A stretch of 64,000 nt of DNA from Gemmatimonadota bacterium (GTDB lineage: Bacteria > Gemmatimonadota > Gemmatimonadetes > Longimicrobiales > Gaopeijiaceae), in assembly GCA_013002885.1 (NCBI GenBank), contig JABDLS010000114.1, positions 1 to 64,000 of the forward strand. Direction: 5' to 3'. The notes beneath the pieces were generated by a model. That model was not told the origin of the DNA. It did not search any database and worked only from the letters and a program-made list of their open reading frames with translations. Below, piece after piece: positions 34,848 through 43,152 of the stretch. The first letter of the stretch is position 1. Each line of letters opens with the position of its first letter. The position numbers and the translations under genes are program-made.

Positions 34848-37628
34848 CTACTCGTACCGCAGCACCGTCGCTGGCCGCACCCGGCTGGCCCGAGCCGCCG
34901 GCACGAAGCAAGCGGCCAGCGCGACCAGGGCGAAGATCGCCGGAACGGCCACGAAGGTGAGGGGGTCCTGCGGCGCCACCTGATAGAGCATCCCCGAAAG
35001 CATGTCGGTCATGAACCACGCCACGCCCGTGCCCACACCCACCCCGATGAGTGCCATCGTCATGCCTTGGCGGACCACCAGCCCGATGACCTGCCTGGCT
35101 TCCGCTCCCATGGCCATGCGCACGCCGATTTCGCGGGTGCGCTGGCTCACGGCGTACGCGAGCACACCGTAGATACCGATGAGCGCCAGCGTGAGGGCGA
35201 TGGTCGCGAACGCGCCCAGTAGAAGCGTGGCGAAGCGCGGCTGCGCCATGGACGCCGACAGGACCTCATCGAGAGTGCGGATCTCGGCCAGCGGAATCGA
35301 TGGATCCATGGAACGCACCTCGGCTCGGACCGCGTCGAGGTAGCGGCCCGGAGGTCCTTCCGTGCCAATGGTCAGGGTCATGGACCGGGTCGTCCCGAGC
35401 CAGTTCTGGTGGACCTGAGCGTGAGGCACGTAGTAGCGTGTCTTGGGTGCCGAGATCAAGGCGTCGTGGCTCACGTTCCCGACGACGCCGACGACCACCG
35501 CCGTGTCGGCGGCGCCGCTGGCCAGCACCGCCCGCCCGATGGCGCTCTCGCCCGGCCAGTACCGCTCGGCTATGACCTCATTGACCATCACCACAGCCTG
35601 CCCGTCGCGCGTGTCCTGCTCGTCGAAGCTCCTCCCCTCGACGACCTCGATCCCCATCGTCTCGACATAGCCGGGGGTCACCCACTGCCAGTCGCCCTGG
35701 GTGGATTCGTTGGGTCCTGGCTCGTAGCCCACCGGGCGGAAGAACGAATCGCCCATCGTGCTTGCTAGCGGGAGTAGTCGCGCCGCACCCGCGCTTCGGA
35801 TGCCCGGGGTCTCGCGGACACCGTTCAGCAGCTCCTGATAGAAGAGTGTCACCGACTCTGGATCGGCATACGAAGCTGCCGGCGCCGACACGCGCACCGT
35901 GAGGACGTTCTCGGCACCGAAGCCGGGGTCGACACTCATGAGGCTCACCAGGGTTCGGGCCATGAGCCCGGCACCCGTGAGCAGGATCACCGCCATCGCC
36001 ATCTGCGAGGCGACAAGCAGTCCTTGGGCACGCGACGAGCGCGGACCGGCACTCCGTCCGCGACCCCCGTCGTGAAGGGTGCTCGCGAGGCCGATCTTCG
36101 ACACACGGAACGCCGGAATGAGGCCGAAGACGAGCGCCGTGATCACCGAGACGCCCAGCGTGAACGCGACCACGGTTCCATTGAGGCTGATGTTGCCGGC
36201 CCGGGGGATCGCGTCGGGGTCGATGGAAAGCAGCGTGGTCATGCCCAGGCGAGCGAGGCCGATTCCCGCCAGAGCCGCCATCGTGGCCAGTAGCAGGTTC
36301 TCAATGAAGAGTTGGCGGAGGATCCGAGCCCTCCCGGCACCCACCGCGGCCCGTACGGCCACCTCCCGCCCTCTGCTCTCGGAGCGGGACAGGAGGAGGT
36401 TGGCGACGTTGCCGCATGCAATGAGGAGTACGAACGCCACCGCCCCGAAAAGGACGAGAATCGTGGTCTGCGCGGTGCCCAGCACGTCGTCTTTCGCGGC
36501 GAAGACACGAGGCGCGAAGCGGCGCTCCTCGCTGTACAGGCCGACCGGCGGAACGGTGGCCATGATCCGTTCGAGGTCGGCATTGGCCTCGGCGACGGTC
36601 GCGCCGTCGTTCAGGCGCCCGACACCGTACGAGCCATGATTTCCGCCGGACCCCAGTGCCGGAGCTGGGGACTCGAGGTCAACGAAGGTCGGCAGGTAGA
36701 CCTCGTAGGGAGAGACCGACGAGAAGTCGACAGGAAGCCGGAAGTCGTCGGGAAGCACACCGATCACTGTGGTCAGCGATCCGTCGACCTCGACTTCCCT
36801 ACCGACGATGGACGGATCGCCCGCGTACCGGCGCTGCCACAGATCGTGGGAGATCAGGAGCACTGGTTCGCCCGTCTCCGCCTCTTCCCACGAAGCCATG
36901 CGGCCGATTTGTGGATCGACGCCCAGCACGTCGAACAGGTTGGGTGTGACTCTCGCCCCCCGAACCTGCTCCGGGTCATCCACCGACGTGAAGCTCAGCG
37001 TGGTCCCCGAGTACAGGGCCATGTCCTCGAAGGCCCGGTTTTCCTGATGGAAATACTGGAACTCGGGCAAAGAGAGCCACGTCTTGTCGGGGAAGTTGTC
37101 CCAGCTCGCCCAGATGGTGGCGACCTCGTCGGGTTCCTCGTAGGGGAGTGGGGCGAGGATCACCCCGTAGGCCACGCTGAAGATCGCCGCCGTGGCACCA
37201 ATCCCCAGGGCGAGGGTGAGTACCGCCACCGTGGTGAACCCGGGGCTCCGTCTCAGGGAGCGTGCCGCGAACCGTATCTCCTGCGCCAACCATCCCATCC
37301 CATCTCCTCCCGTCCAGTCGTTCACGAATCCCAACACTCTTCGACCCAGTCGCGTCAGCGTCGCCACGGGCGCTTCGGCTTCACGTGTTCCGAGCATGAC
37401 GATGTAGAGCGTCCGCTCGGCCGGGTCCTCAACGCACACCAGCAGGTGCTCTCCCACGGGGAGCCCGACCGTGCCGCGTTCACGCGCTCGATCTCGCATC
37501 GCCTGCGGAAGGCCGCGCCGGGCCAGGTCGTCGATACGCGATGCGATGGCCGCCCGGTCAGCCTGGTCGAGCGCTCGGAGCGCCACGATGGCGGACTCGG
37601 TGAGTTCGACCTTCCACCCCTCGTTCAT
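34848..37628 (-). CDS. RelE-like domain fused to FtsX/MacB-type ABC permease (ADOP class)
   Basis: 926 residues from the ATG at 37628. Residues 1-85 resemble a RelE/ParE toxin: WKVELTESAIVALRALDQ, a helix pair, then VGEHLLVCVEDPAERTLYIVMLGTR, matching the usual strand order although catalytic basic residues are not clearly kept. A 24-residue linker leads to a complete permease: RFAARSLRRSPGFTTVAVLT and the first helix, a MacB-type periplasmic domain, helices near the middle, a second periplasmic domain, and three C-terminal helices ending VRPATVLRYE. These permeases of Acidobacteriota and relatives (ADOP) often carry a different N-terminal prefix domain. An in-frame ATG at 37298 with GGGAGGAG 6-7 bases upstream could start the permease alone (816 residues). 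No ATPase gene adjoins it. A Phd-type antitoxin gene lies 52 bases upstream. Confidence 0.85.
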   Translation of the reverse strand: MNEGWKVELTESAIVALRALDQADRAAIASRIDDLARRGLPQAMRDRARERGTVGLPVGEHLLVCVEDPAERTLYIVMLGTREAEAPVATLTRLGRRVLGFVNDWTGGDGMGWLAQEIRFAARSLRRSPGFTTVAVLTLALGIGATAAIFSVAYGVILAPLPYEEPDEVATIWASWDNFPDKTWLSLPEFQYFHQENRAFEDMALYSGTTLSFTSVDDPEQVRGARVTPNLFDVLGVDPQIGRMASWEEAETGEPVLLISHDLWQRRYAGDPSIVGREVEVDGSLTTVIGVLPDDFRLPVDFSSVSPYEVYLPTFVDLESPAPALGSGGNHGSYGVGRLNDGATVAEANADLERIMATVPPVGLYSEERRFAPRVFAAKDDVLGTAQTTILVLFGAVAFVLLIACGNVANLLLSRSESRGREVAVRAAVGAGRARILRQLFIENLLLATMAALAGIGLARLGMTTLLSIDPDAIPRAGNISLNGTVVAFTLGVSVITALVFGLIPAFRVSKIGLASTLHDGGRGRSAGPRSSRAQGLLVASQMAMAVILLTGAGLMARTLVSLMSVDPGFGAENVLTVRVSAPAASYADPESVTLFYQELLNGVRETPGIRSAGAARLLPLASTMGDSFFRPVGYEPGPNESTQGDWQWVTPGYVETMGIEVVEGRSFDEQDTRDGQAVVMVNEVIAERYWPGESAIGRAVLASGAADTAVVVGVVGNVSHDALISAPKTRYYVPHAQVHQNWLGTTRSMTLTIGTEGPPGRYLDAVRAEVRSMDPSIPLAEIRTLDEVLSASMAQPRFATLLLGAFATIALTLALIGIYGVLAYAVSQRTREIGVRMAMGAEARQVIGLVVRQGMTMALIGVGVGTGVAWFMTDMLSGMLYQVAPQDPLTFVAVPAIFALVALAACFVPAARASRVRPATVLRYE
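37298..37318 (-). promoter_or_regulatory. Strong internal ribosome-binding site and second start in the fused permease gene
   Basis: On the minus strand GGGAGGAG ends a few bases before the in-frame ATG at 37298, which begins MGWLAQEIRFAARSL, the usual first residues of stand-alone permeases of this class. It is a better initiation site than that of the longer form at 37628, so both a fused and a free permease may be made. Confidence 0.6.
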
Positions 37629-37680
37629 GGCCGCACCCTCGACCGCTTCAAACGACCCGTCCCCAGCATCGTCGGAACCC

Positions 37681-37935
37681 TCAGAGGTCCAAGTCCCGAC
37701 GGACGTCGTCCCACGATCGGGTGCTCGCCGTGCGGACTTCATCCACCGCCGCCTCGAACTCCTTTCGATCCAGAAGCGAGCGCAGCTTGTCCAGGAGCGT
37801 GACGTCCGCGAGCGGCACGATGGCCGCGAGCTCCTTGCCGTGTCGGGTGACAACGAATCGCTCGCCCCCGTACGCCGCACGGTTCAACAGCTCCGCCATA
37901 TGCTTTCGGGTCTCGGCCGTGGTGATCTCTTCCAT
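37681..37935 (-). CDS. Phd/YefM family antitoxin
   Basis: 84 residues. The N-terminal fold-and-DNA-binding part is typical (MEEITTAETRKHMAELLNRA, RFVVTRHGKELAAIVPL), and a charged C-terminal helix (FEAAVDEVRTASTRSWDDV) is the usual toxin-binding tail. Phd proteins neutralise a co-encoded toxin and repress their own operon by binding palindromes. The expected downstream toxin partner is present only as the N-terminal domain of the large permease 52 bases on. An AT-rich perfect palindrome lies 56 bases upstream and is a good operator candidate. Confidence 0.9.
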   Translation of the reverse strand: MEEITTAETRKHMAELLNRAAYGGERFVVTRHGKELAAIVPLADVTLLDKLRSLLDRKEFEAAVDEVRTASTRSWDDVRRDLDL

Positions 37936-38226
37936 TGATGACTCCGGCTACGTCGATGAATCCGGGGGGGCGCTCCAGTACAATTTGGTGTTTTTGTACA
38001 AAAATTACAAGTCACGTCTCGCCGGTGTATTCGAGATTCCCGAACACGAGGAACGTCAAGCAGTACATCATCAAGAACCTCGCACTGGTGAGAGCGGCGA
38101 TCGTGTTTGGGGGGACGGCGCAGCGATCCGACGACGAGGCCGAAGAGCTGTTGTGACCGTCGTCACCTTGTCGTGCCCCACGTGTAGACCCAAACAGCCA
38201 TCCCGATTCCACGCCGAGTCTGCCCC
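37936..38226. promoter_or_regulatory. Divergent control region with a 14-bp AT-rich palindrome
   Basis: The 291-base gap between the antitoxin gene and the exported 164-residue protein contains TTTTTGTACAAAAA (37991-38004), a perfect palindrome and the most AT-rich patch of this neighbourhood. On the minus strand TTGTAA overlaps its edge as a possible -35. Phd-type antitoxins bind such palindromes. The rest shows no clear ORF; short frames across it have no ribosome-binding site or family resemblance. Confidence 0.5.
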
Positions 38227-38721
38227 ATGACCGTCCGCCGCACCCTCACCTCGCTCATGACCGGTATCGCGATCGCGCTGGCGGGGGCACCGACTCCGTC
38301 GTCCGCGCAGGACGTCGCCGATCTCGAACGCCTTTCCGGCCTCACCACCGTGGACGTCCGCGCCGAAGCGCAGTGGGACGAGCTCATCACGGTGGAGGCC
38401 GGCGGAGCCACGCAGGGCCAGTTCCTTCAGGCGCTCCAGGCGTCGTTTCGCGACGCCATCGCAGAGGCAGACGCCGCGCCGAGCGTTCTGGACGGTGCAC
38501 CCGTCACCGTCACCTGCCACGTCGACACCTTCTACGATACGGGGCTGATCGTCTACTCGCTCCGGGTCCAGACCGAGGCCGCTGGCGCGGACGGCCAGGA
38601 CGTCATCACCTGGATCAAAAGCAGCGTGGGGAGCTACACGGTGCAGCAGCTCCATCTGATGTTCCGCCTCGGCGAGCAGTGCGCGGACAGCTTCCTGGAA
38701 GATTGGCGGGCGGCGAACTGA
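38227..38721 (+). CDS. Small exported protein of unknown function
   Basis: 164 residues with a clear signal peptide (LTSLMTGIAIALAGAPTPSSAQ, cleavage near AQDV). The mature part is about 140 residues, with two cysteines (VTCHVDTFYDTGLIV and GEQCADSFLEDW) that could pair and a regular alternation suggesting a mixed alpha/beta fold. I do not recognise a family. No strong ribosome-binding site is visible, but the signal peptide fixes the start. It is convergent with the TPR/cupin/amidohydrolase operon. Confidence 0.7.
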   Translation: MTVRRTLTSLMTGIAIALAGAPTPSSAQDVADLERLSGLTTVDVRAEAQWDELITVEAGGATQGQFLQALQASFRDAIAEADAAPSVLDGAPVTVTCHVDTFYDTGLIVYSLRVQTEAAGADGQDVITWIKSSVGSYTVQQLHLMFRLGEQCADSFLEDWRAAN

Positions 38722-38729
38722 CCCTGCTC

Positions 38730-38754
38730 GATCGCCCTCGCGCTCCTCGCGATC
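38730..38754. terminator. Weak hairpin after the small exported protein
   Basis: GATCGC (38730-38735) pairs with GCGATC (38749-38754) across a 13-base loop, 9 bases after the stop at 38721 and before the convergent end at 38780. There is no T-run, so support is limited. Confidence 0.3.
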
Positions 38755-38779
38755 ACCCTGCGTGGGAAGGTAGGCCGGG

Positions 38780-39373
38780 TCAGCCAAGCCCCTCGAGGTG
38801 CTCGTCGGCTTCGGCCACACCCTGGCTCAAACCCGCCTCTACGTAGCGCTGCCGCGCCTCGGCCCAGAGGGTACGCGCCTCCTCGACGTCGCCTCGTCTC
38901 TCCGAAAGCAGCGCCGCCCGTCGGACCGCGTTCGCATGGCTCAGGTCGCCCGACCCGGCATGGTCGCGGTACAACGCCAAGGCCTCCTCGTAGTGCCGGC
39001 CGGCCTCATCGAGATCGCCCCGGGCCACCTCCAGATCTCCCACGTGCCTCAGCTTGTGCGCCAACTCCAACGGCTGGCCCGATGACCGGAGAAGACTGAC
39101 CGCTTCCCGCCACCGTTTCTCGGCCGCCTCTACATCTCCGACATCCATGGCCACGTGAGCCCCGAGGTGGAGAGCGTGGGCGTAGTGCACTACCTGACCG
39201 GCGTTTCGCAAGGTGTCCGCCGCACGGTCCAGATCGGCGCGCACCGAAGCCAGGGCCGCGCGTTGCTCGCCCTCCGGCAGCTCGAAGGAGGCGCGTCGGG
39301 CACTCCACGCCGACTCGAGAATCTCGAGCGCCGCCGCGGTACCGACAACGTCCCTTCGGTTGGGGTCGGACAT
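38780..39373 (-). CDS. TPR-repeat protein
   Basis: 197 residues, soluble, with at least four TPR units (HYAHALHLGAHVAMDVGDVEAA, ELAHKLRHVGDLEVARGDLDEA, LSHANAVRRAALLSERRGDVEEA). There is no signal peptide and no attached enzymatic domain, so it is probably a protein-interaction scaffold. It starts 17 bases after the cupin stop, making it the third gene of the amidohydrolase-cupin-TPR unit. Its partner is unknown. Confidence 0.8.
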   Translation of the reverse strand: MSDPNRRDVVGTAAALEILESAWSARRASFELPEGEQRAALASVRADLDRAADTLRNAGQVVHYAHALHLGAHVAMDVGDVEAAEKRWREAVSLLRSSGQPLELAHKLRHVGDLEVARGDLDEAGRHYEEALALYRDHAGSGDLSHANAVRRAALLSERRGDVEEARTLWAEARQRYVEAGLSQGVAEADEHLEGLG

Positions 39374-39390
39374 GGCCAGGGGCGGCCTGC

Positions 39391-39720
39391 CTACCCGGGG
39401 GCGGGCGCCATGACCATCAGCACGATGAGACGCTCCTCGCTCGTGTTGCGGATCCCGTGCGGGACGCCCTCGGGTGCGATGAGCATCCGTCCGGCCTCCA
39501 TCTCGATCTCACGGTCGTCCAACAGAAACACACCGCGCCCCTCGAGGGTCAGGTAGACCTTGTCCTGGTCCGCGTGGGCGTGGAGGGCGTGCTCCTGACC
39601 GGGCTCGAAGGCGTTGAGACCCACGAGCATGCGCTCGGACATGAAGAGGGTGCTCTTGCCCATCTTCGCGTCTCGAAACTCGGCGAAGTCCTGCGGAACG
39701 ATCGACTCGGGGTGATTCAC
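39391..39720 (-). CDS. Cupin-domain protein
   Basis: 109 residues forming one conserved beta-barrel. Cupin motif 1 is seen as GQEHALHAHADQDKVYLTLEG, with Asp replacing the usual Glu ligand, and motif 2 as PEGVPHGIRNTSEE. A metal site of three histidines is probable. The start is GTG at 39720, overlapping the amidohydrolase stop (GTGA), which indicates coupling. Small cupins of this kind may be enzymes or ligand sensors; the substrate cannot be inferred. Confidence 0.85.
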   Translation of the reverse strand: MNHPESIVPQDFAEFRDAKMGKSTLFMSERMLVGLNAFEPGQEHALHAHADQDKVYLTLEGRGVFLLDDREIEMEAGRMLIAPEGVPHGIRNTSEERLIVLMVMAPAPG

Positions 39721-40961
39721 GGTCCTTCCCCTGGGCCCGAGCGTTGGACGACGCGGCCACTCTTCATGACGAAGCGGACATCCTGAATCGCTTCGATCGT
39801 CTCCGTGGGATCTCCCTCCACGGCGATGATGTCGGCCATCCAGCCCGGACGAATCAGCCCGATCTCGTCTTCCAGGGCCAACGACTCGGCCGCGAGGGAG
39901 GTGGCGCTGGTGAGTGCATCGAGGGGCGACTGGCCCCCCTCACGCACCCGGTAGATCAACTCCTCGGCGTTTCGTCCGTGGGCGCCGGCCACAGCGTCGG
40001 TCCCGAACACCGTCTTGAGACCGGGCACGGTGAGCGCCGCCCGGAAGGCTTCCAGGGCCCGTGGCACAGCCGCCCTCATCTGATCGAAGCCCTCCTGCGT
40101 GTATCCCCCGATACCGAGGTAGCGGGCTTCGTTGTCGAAGTAGTTCTGGAAGATGAGATGGATGTTGGGATCGTAGAATGTGCCGCGATCCGCCAGGAAC
40201 TCGAGCGTCTCGCGGTCGAGGAGCGCGCCGTGTTCGATGGTGGTGCATCCCGCCCTGCTCGCACGCCGAGCGCTCTCGTTTCCGTGTGCGTGGACGACGG
40301 CACGCAGTCCCAGTGCGGCGGCCTCACCGCACGCGGCATCGAGTTGGGCCTGGCTCAGCGTGGGCGCACCTCCCGTCCGGATGCTCTCGGAGCCGAAGAT
40401 CTTGATCACGTGAGCCCCTCGCGCGGCGAAGTCACGCACGGCGAGGCGCAGCTCGTCGGGTCCACCCGTGTTTGCCGACACCGACCCCAGCGAGGTGAGG
40501 ATACGGGGCCCGGGAAGCGTTCCACGAGCCAGGGCTGCGGCGAGGGGGCCGTCTTCCCGCCCACCCAGGGACTGGACAGTGGTGAACCCTGCCAGAAGCA
40601 TCGCGTAGGCGTTCTCCGCAGCGTGCAGGACGCGCACCTCCATGTCGCTTCCCCGGGCCAGACGACCGTCCGCGTCGAAGTGCCATCCCGCATGCACGTG
40701 CGTGTCGATGAGGCCCGGCAGGACCGTCATGTCACGGAGATCTTCTACCCGATCGCCCACGCCTTCGCCGGCGGCCACGATCTCCGCGATCCGTCCGTCC
40801 CGCACGACGATATCCCGATCGACGAGCAGCTGACCGGTGCCGTCCACCACCTTGGAAGTCCGCAGCACGACCGTGCCCTCCTGCGCAGCGGCTCCGGTGC
40901 TCGAGCAGAGGAGGAGCCCAATCGCTGCACAAACGGCGACGGTCCGTCGGGTCGTCTTCAT
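39717..40961 (-). CDS. Exported amidohydrolase (imidazolonepropionase-like)
   Basis: 414 residues with a signal peptide (TVAVCAAIGLLLCSSTGAAAQ). The TIM-barrel metal site begins LPGLIDTHVHAGWHF; further ligands lie in ALGLRAVVHAHGNES, GCTTIEHGALLD and VFGTDAVAGAHGRN. It ends with the small beta-sandwich strand IRPGWMADIIAVEGDP. Relatives include prolidase-like and Xaa-Arg dipeptidases and imidazolonepropionases, so a small cyclic amide or dipeptide substrate is likely. The ATG at 40961 is preferred; the frame runs to 41282 but that part lacks conservation and covers the divergent promoter region. It is first in the operon with the cupin and TPR genes. Confidence 0.88.
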   Translation of the reverse strand: MKTTRRTVAVCAAIGLLLCSSTGAAAQEGTVVLRTSKVVDGTGQLLVDRDIVVRDGRIAEIVAAGEGVGDRVEDLRDMTVLPGLIDTHVHAGWHFDADGRLARGSDMEVRVLHAAENAYAMLLAGFTTVQSLGGREDGPLAAALARGTLPGPRILTSLGSVSANTGGPDELRLAVRDFAARGAHVIKIFGSESIRTGGAPTLSQAQLDAACGEAAALGLRAVVHAHGNESARRASRAGCTTIEHGALLDRETLEFLADRGTFYDPNIHLIFQNYFDNEARYLGIGGYTQEGFDQMRAAVPRALEAFRAALTVPGLKTVFGTDAVAGAHGRNAEELIYRVREGGQSPLDALTSATSLAAESLALEDEIGLIRPGWMADIIAVEGDPTETIEAIQDVRFVMKSGRVVQRSGPGEGP

Positions 40962-41154
40962 CGTGTCCTCGGGTGGTACAGTGGAGCCGAGAGAGGGCGC
41001 TGAGAGCGGGGAGCGTGCGATACCTGGGCGGGCCCCGCAAGTGGAGCGCGAGCGCTCTCCGCTTTGCGTGGGCTGCCAGGGCCCTCGTGTCCTCTGGCGC
41101 CGCTCCGTACCGTCAGGCAGGTTGGCCGGAGCGCCCCCGCTTTCAGGACTCTCG

Positions 41155-43152
41155 ATGACCCGCTTCACTGCCCACTCCCCGGCCTCGGTCGCCGTCTTCT
41201 GCGCCGCGCTGGCCGTCCTTGCAGGCCTCACCCCTGCGCCTGCCGCGAGCCAGGTCTCGAACGAACCGGGGGACTGGCCCACCTATGGTGGAGACATCGG
41301 CGGGCTGAAGTACTCGCCCCTCGATCAGATCGATCGTAGCAACGTGCATCGGCTTCGTATCGCCTGGAGCTGGGACGCCGGTGATGCGGAGATCCACGGA
41401 CCGGCCAGTCCCCTCAAAGGCCAGAGCGTGCGGCCGGGCAATTTCCAGGCGACGCCGGTGGAAGTGGCGGACACGCTGTGGCTCACCACACCGTACAACC
41501 GGGTCGTGGCGTTGGACGCCGGCAGTGGGCGGGAGCTGTGGTCGCACGACCCGCGGGCCTGGCAGTGGGGCCAGCCCCCGAACGGCACCGGCTTCGTGCA
41601 CCGAGGAGTCGCGCTGTGGGACGGCGATGGTGACGATCGCCGCGTCTTCGTTGCCACCCGATGGGAGCTCCTCGCGCTGGATGCTCGTACAGGCTCGCCC
41701 GTGGAATCGTTCGGCGTGGAAGGTCGCGTGGACGTGGCGAGTCACGCCATGTGGCCGGTCATCCCCCTCCACTTCACCAGCACATCCCCACCCGTCGTGT
41801 ACGGCGACCTGGTCATCGTGGGCAACGGGCTCTGGGACGGCTTCGTCTATCCCCGTGATCCGCCGGGGCACATCTACGCGTTCGACGCCCGCACGGGAGC
41901 GCTGCGCTGGCGTTTCGATCTCATCCCCGGGGAAGGACAGCCGGGCGGGGAGACGTGGGAGAACGGCTCGGCGGAGCGAACGGGCCACACCAACGCGTGG
42001 GCGCCCATGGTGCTCGACCCGGAACGCGGCATCCTCTACGCCGGCATCGGAACACCATCCAACGACTACTACGGCGGAGACCGTCTCGGAGACAATCTCT
42101 ACGCAGAGAGCCTGGTCGCACTGGACGCCCGAACCGGTGAGAAGCTCTGGCACTTCCAGACGGTCCATCACGGGGTGTGGGACTTCGATCTGCCCGGCGC
42201 ACCCGTCCTCTATTCGGCCACTGTCGAGGGGCGGCGCATTGACGCCGTGGCCGTCGCCGGAAAGACGGGCTTCATCTACGCCTTCGACCGGGTGAGCGGA
42301 GAGCCCATCTGGCCTATCGAGGAGCGGGCGGTGCCCGCGTCCGACGTACCCGGTGAGCGGACGGCTCCGACGCAGCCCTTCCCGACGAAGCCCGCTCCCT
42401 TCGCCCGCCAGGGCTTCACCGAAGACGACCTACTGAGCCTCACACCGCAGCTTCGCGCTCGTGCCGAAGAGGTCGTGTCTGGCTACCGCCTGGGCCCGCT
42501 CTTCACTCCGCCGTCGCGCGAAGGCACGTTGGCCATGCCCGGCATCATCGGGGGAGGAAACTGGGGCGGGGCCGCGGTGGACCCGGAGACGGGCATCCTC
42601 TACGTGAAGGCGACAGAGCAGCCCAGTCTTCTGAAGCTCGCGCCGGCGGACCCCGAGCTCGTCGTCGCAGAATGGGCGCGGGACCGGACCGTGGGCATGG
42701 GGCTGGGCGTCGATGGGCTGCCCATATCCGATCCTCCCTGGGGAACGCTTACCGCGGTCGACATGAACTCCGGTGAGCACGTATGGCGTGTGGCGGCCGG
42801 CGACCGACCGGAGCTTCGTGAGCACCCCGCACTGGATGGCGTGGACTTGCCGGAGCGCCTTGGCTATCCCGGTGCGCCAGGCGGCATCGTCACTCGCGGG
42901 GGGCTGGTCTTCCTGACCGGTGGAGGGGACGTGCTCTGGGCTCACGACAAAGCCACCGGCGACGTGCTGTGGCAGGCGAAGCTGCCCGCCCGCGGGTACG
43001 CGAATCCCATGAGCTACGCGACGTCCGACGGAAGGCAGTTCGTCGTCATCGCCACCGGCGGTGGGTCGAACCCGCGCACCCTCGTGGCGTTCGCTCTGGC
43101 GGGCGGCGAGGAGTCGGACCAGGACCTGGACCGCACGGGAGTACGGCGATGA
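41155..43152 (+). CDS. PQQ-dependent dehydrogenase, eight-bladed propeller
   Basis: 665 residues with a signal peptide (core AVFCAALAVLAGLTPAPAASQ). The mature part is a quinoprotein propeller: DWPTYGGDIGGLKYSPLDQID at the front, then blades of the form VVALDAGSGRELWSHDP and LVALDARTGEKLWHFQTVHHG, and GIIGGGNWGGAAVDPETGILYVK late on. It resembles periplasmic pyrroloquinoline-quinone glucose or alcohol dehydrogenases of the GCD/methanol-dehydrogenase group; there is no fused cytochrome domain and no membrane helices beyond the signal. Its stop overlaps the next start (ATGA). The frame extends to 40837, but the signal peptide fixes the start at 41155. Confidence 0.9.
   Translation: MTRFTAHSPASVAVFCAALAVLAGLTPAPAASQVSNEPGDWPTYGGDIGGLKYSPLDQIDRSNVHRLRIAWSWDAGDAEIHGPASPLKGQSVRPGNFQATPVEVADTLWLTTPYNRVVALDAGSGRELWSHDPRAWQWGQPPNGTGFVHRGVALWDGDGDDRRVFVATRWELLALDARTGSPVESFGVEGRVDVASHAMWPVIPLHFTSTSPPVVYGDLVIVGNGLWDGFVYPRDPPGHIYAFDARTGALRWRFDLIPGEGQPGGETWENGSAERTGHTNAWAPMVLDPERGILYAGIGTPSNDYYGGDRLGDNLYAESLVALDARTGEKLWHFQTVHHGVWDFDLPGAPVLYSATVEGRRIDAVAVAGKTGFIYAFDRVSGEPIWPIEERAVPASDVPGERTAPTQPFPTKPAPFARQGFTEDDLLSLTPQLRARAEEVVSGYRLGPLFTPPSREGTLAMPGIIGGGNWGGAAVDPETGILYVKATEQPSLLKLAPADPELVVAEWARDRTVGMGLGVDGLPISDPPWGTLTAVDMNSGEHVWRVAAGDRPELREHPALDGVDLPERLGYPGAPGGIVTRGGLVFLTGGGDVLWAHDKATGDVLWQAKLPARGYANPMSYATSDGRQFVVIATGGGSNPRTLVAFALAGGEESDQDLDRTGVRR

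Noticed and set aside
32991-35222. Long plus-strand open frame of over 700 codons opposite glpD
   Set aside because: It is the antisense shadow of glpD in a GC-rich gene, has no family resemblance and also crosses the non-coding tandem repeat.
36312-37802. 496-codon plus-strand frame opposite the permease
   Set aside because: It is the shadow of a convincing permease with multiple hydrophobic helices.
37935-38156. 73-codon plus-strand frame across the antitoxin upstream region
   Set aside because: It has no ribosome-binding site or conservation and covers the likely operator palindrome.
38012-38212. Short minus-strand frame ending in a hydrophobic stretch upstream of the antitoxin
   Set aside because: Only the last 20 residues look protein-like; there is no start signal and no known family, so a leader peptide cannot be supported.
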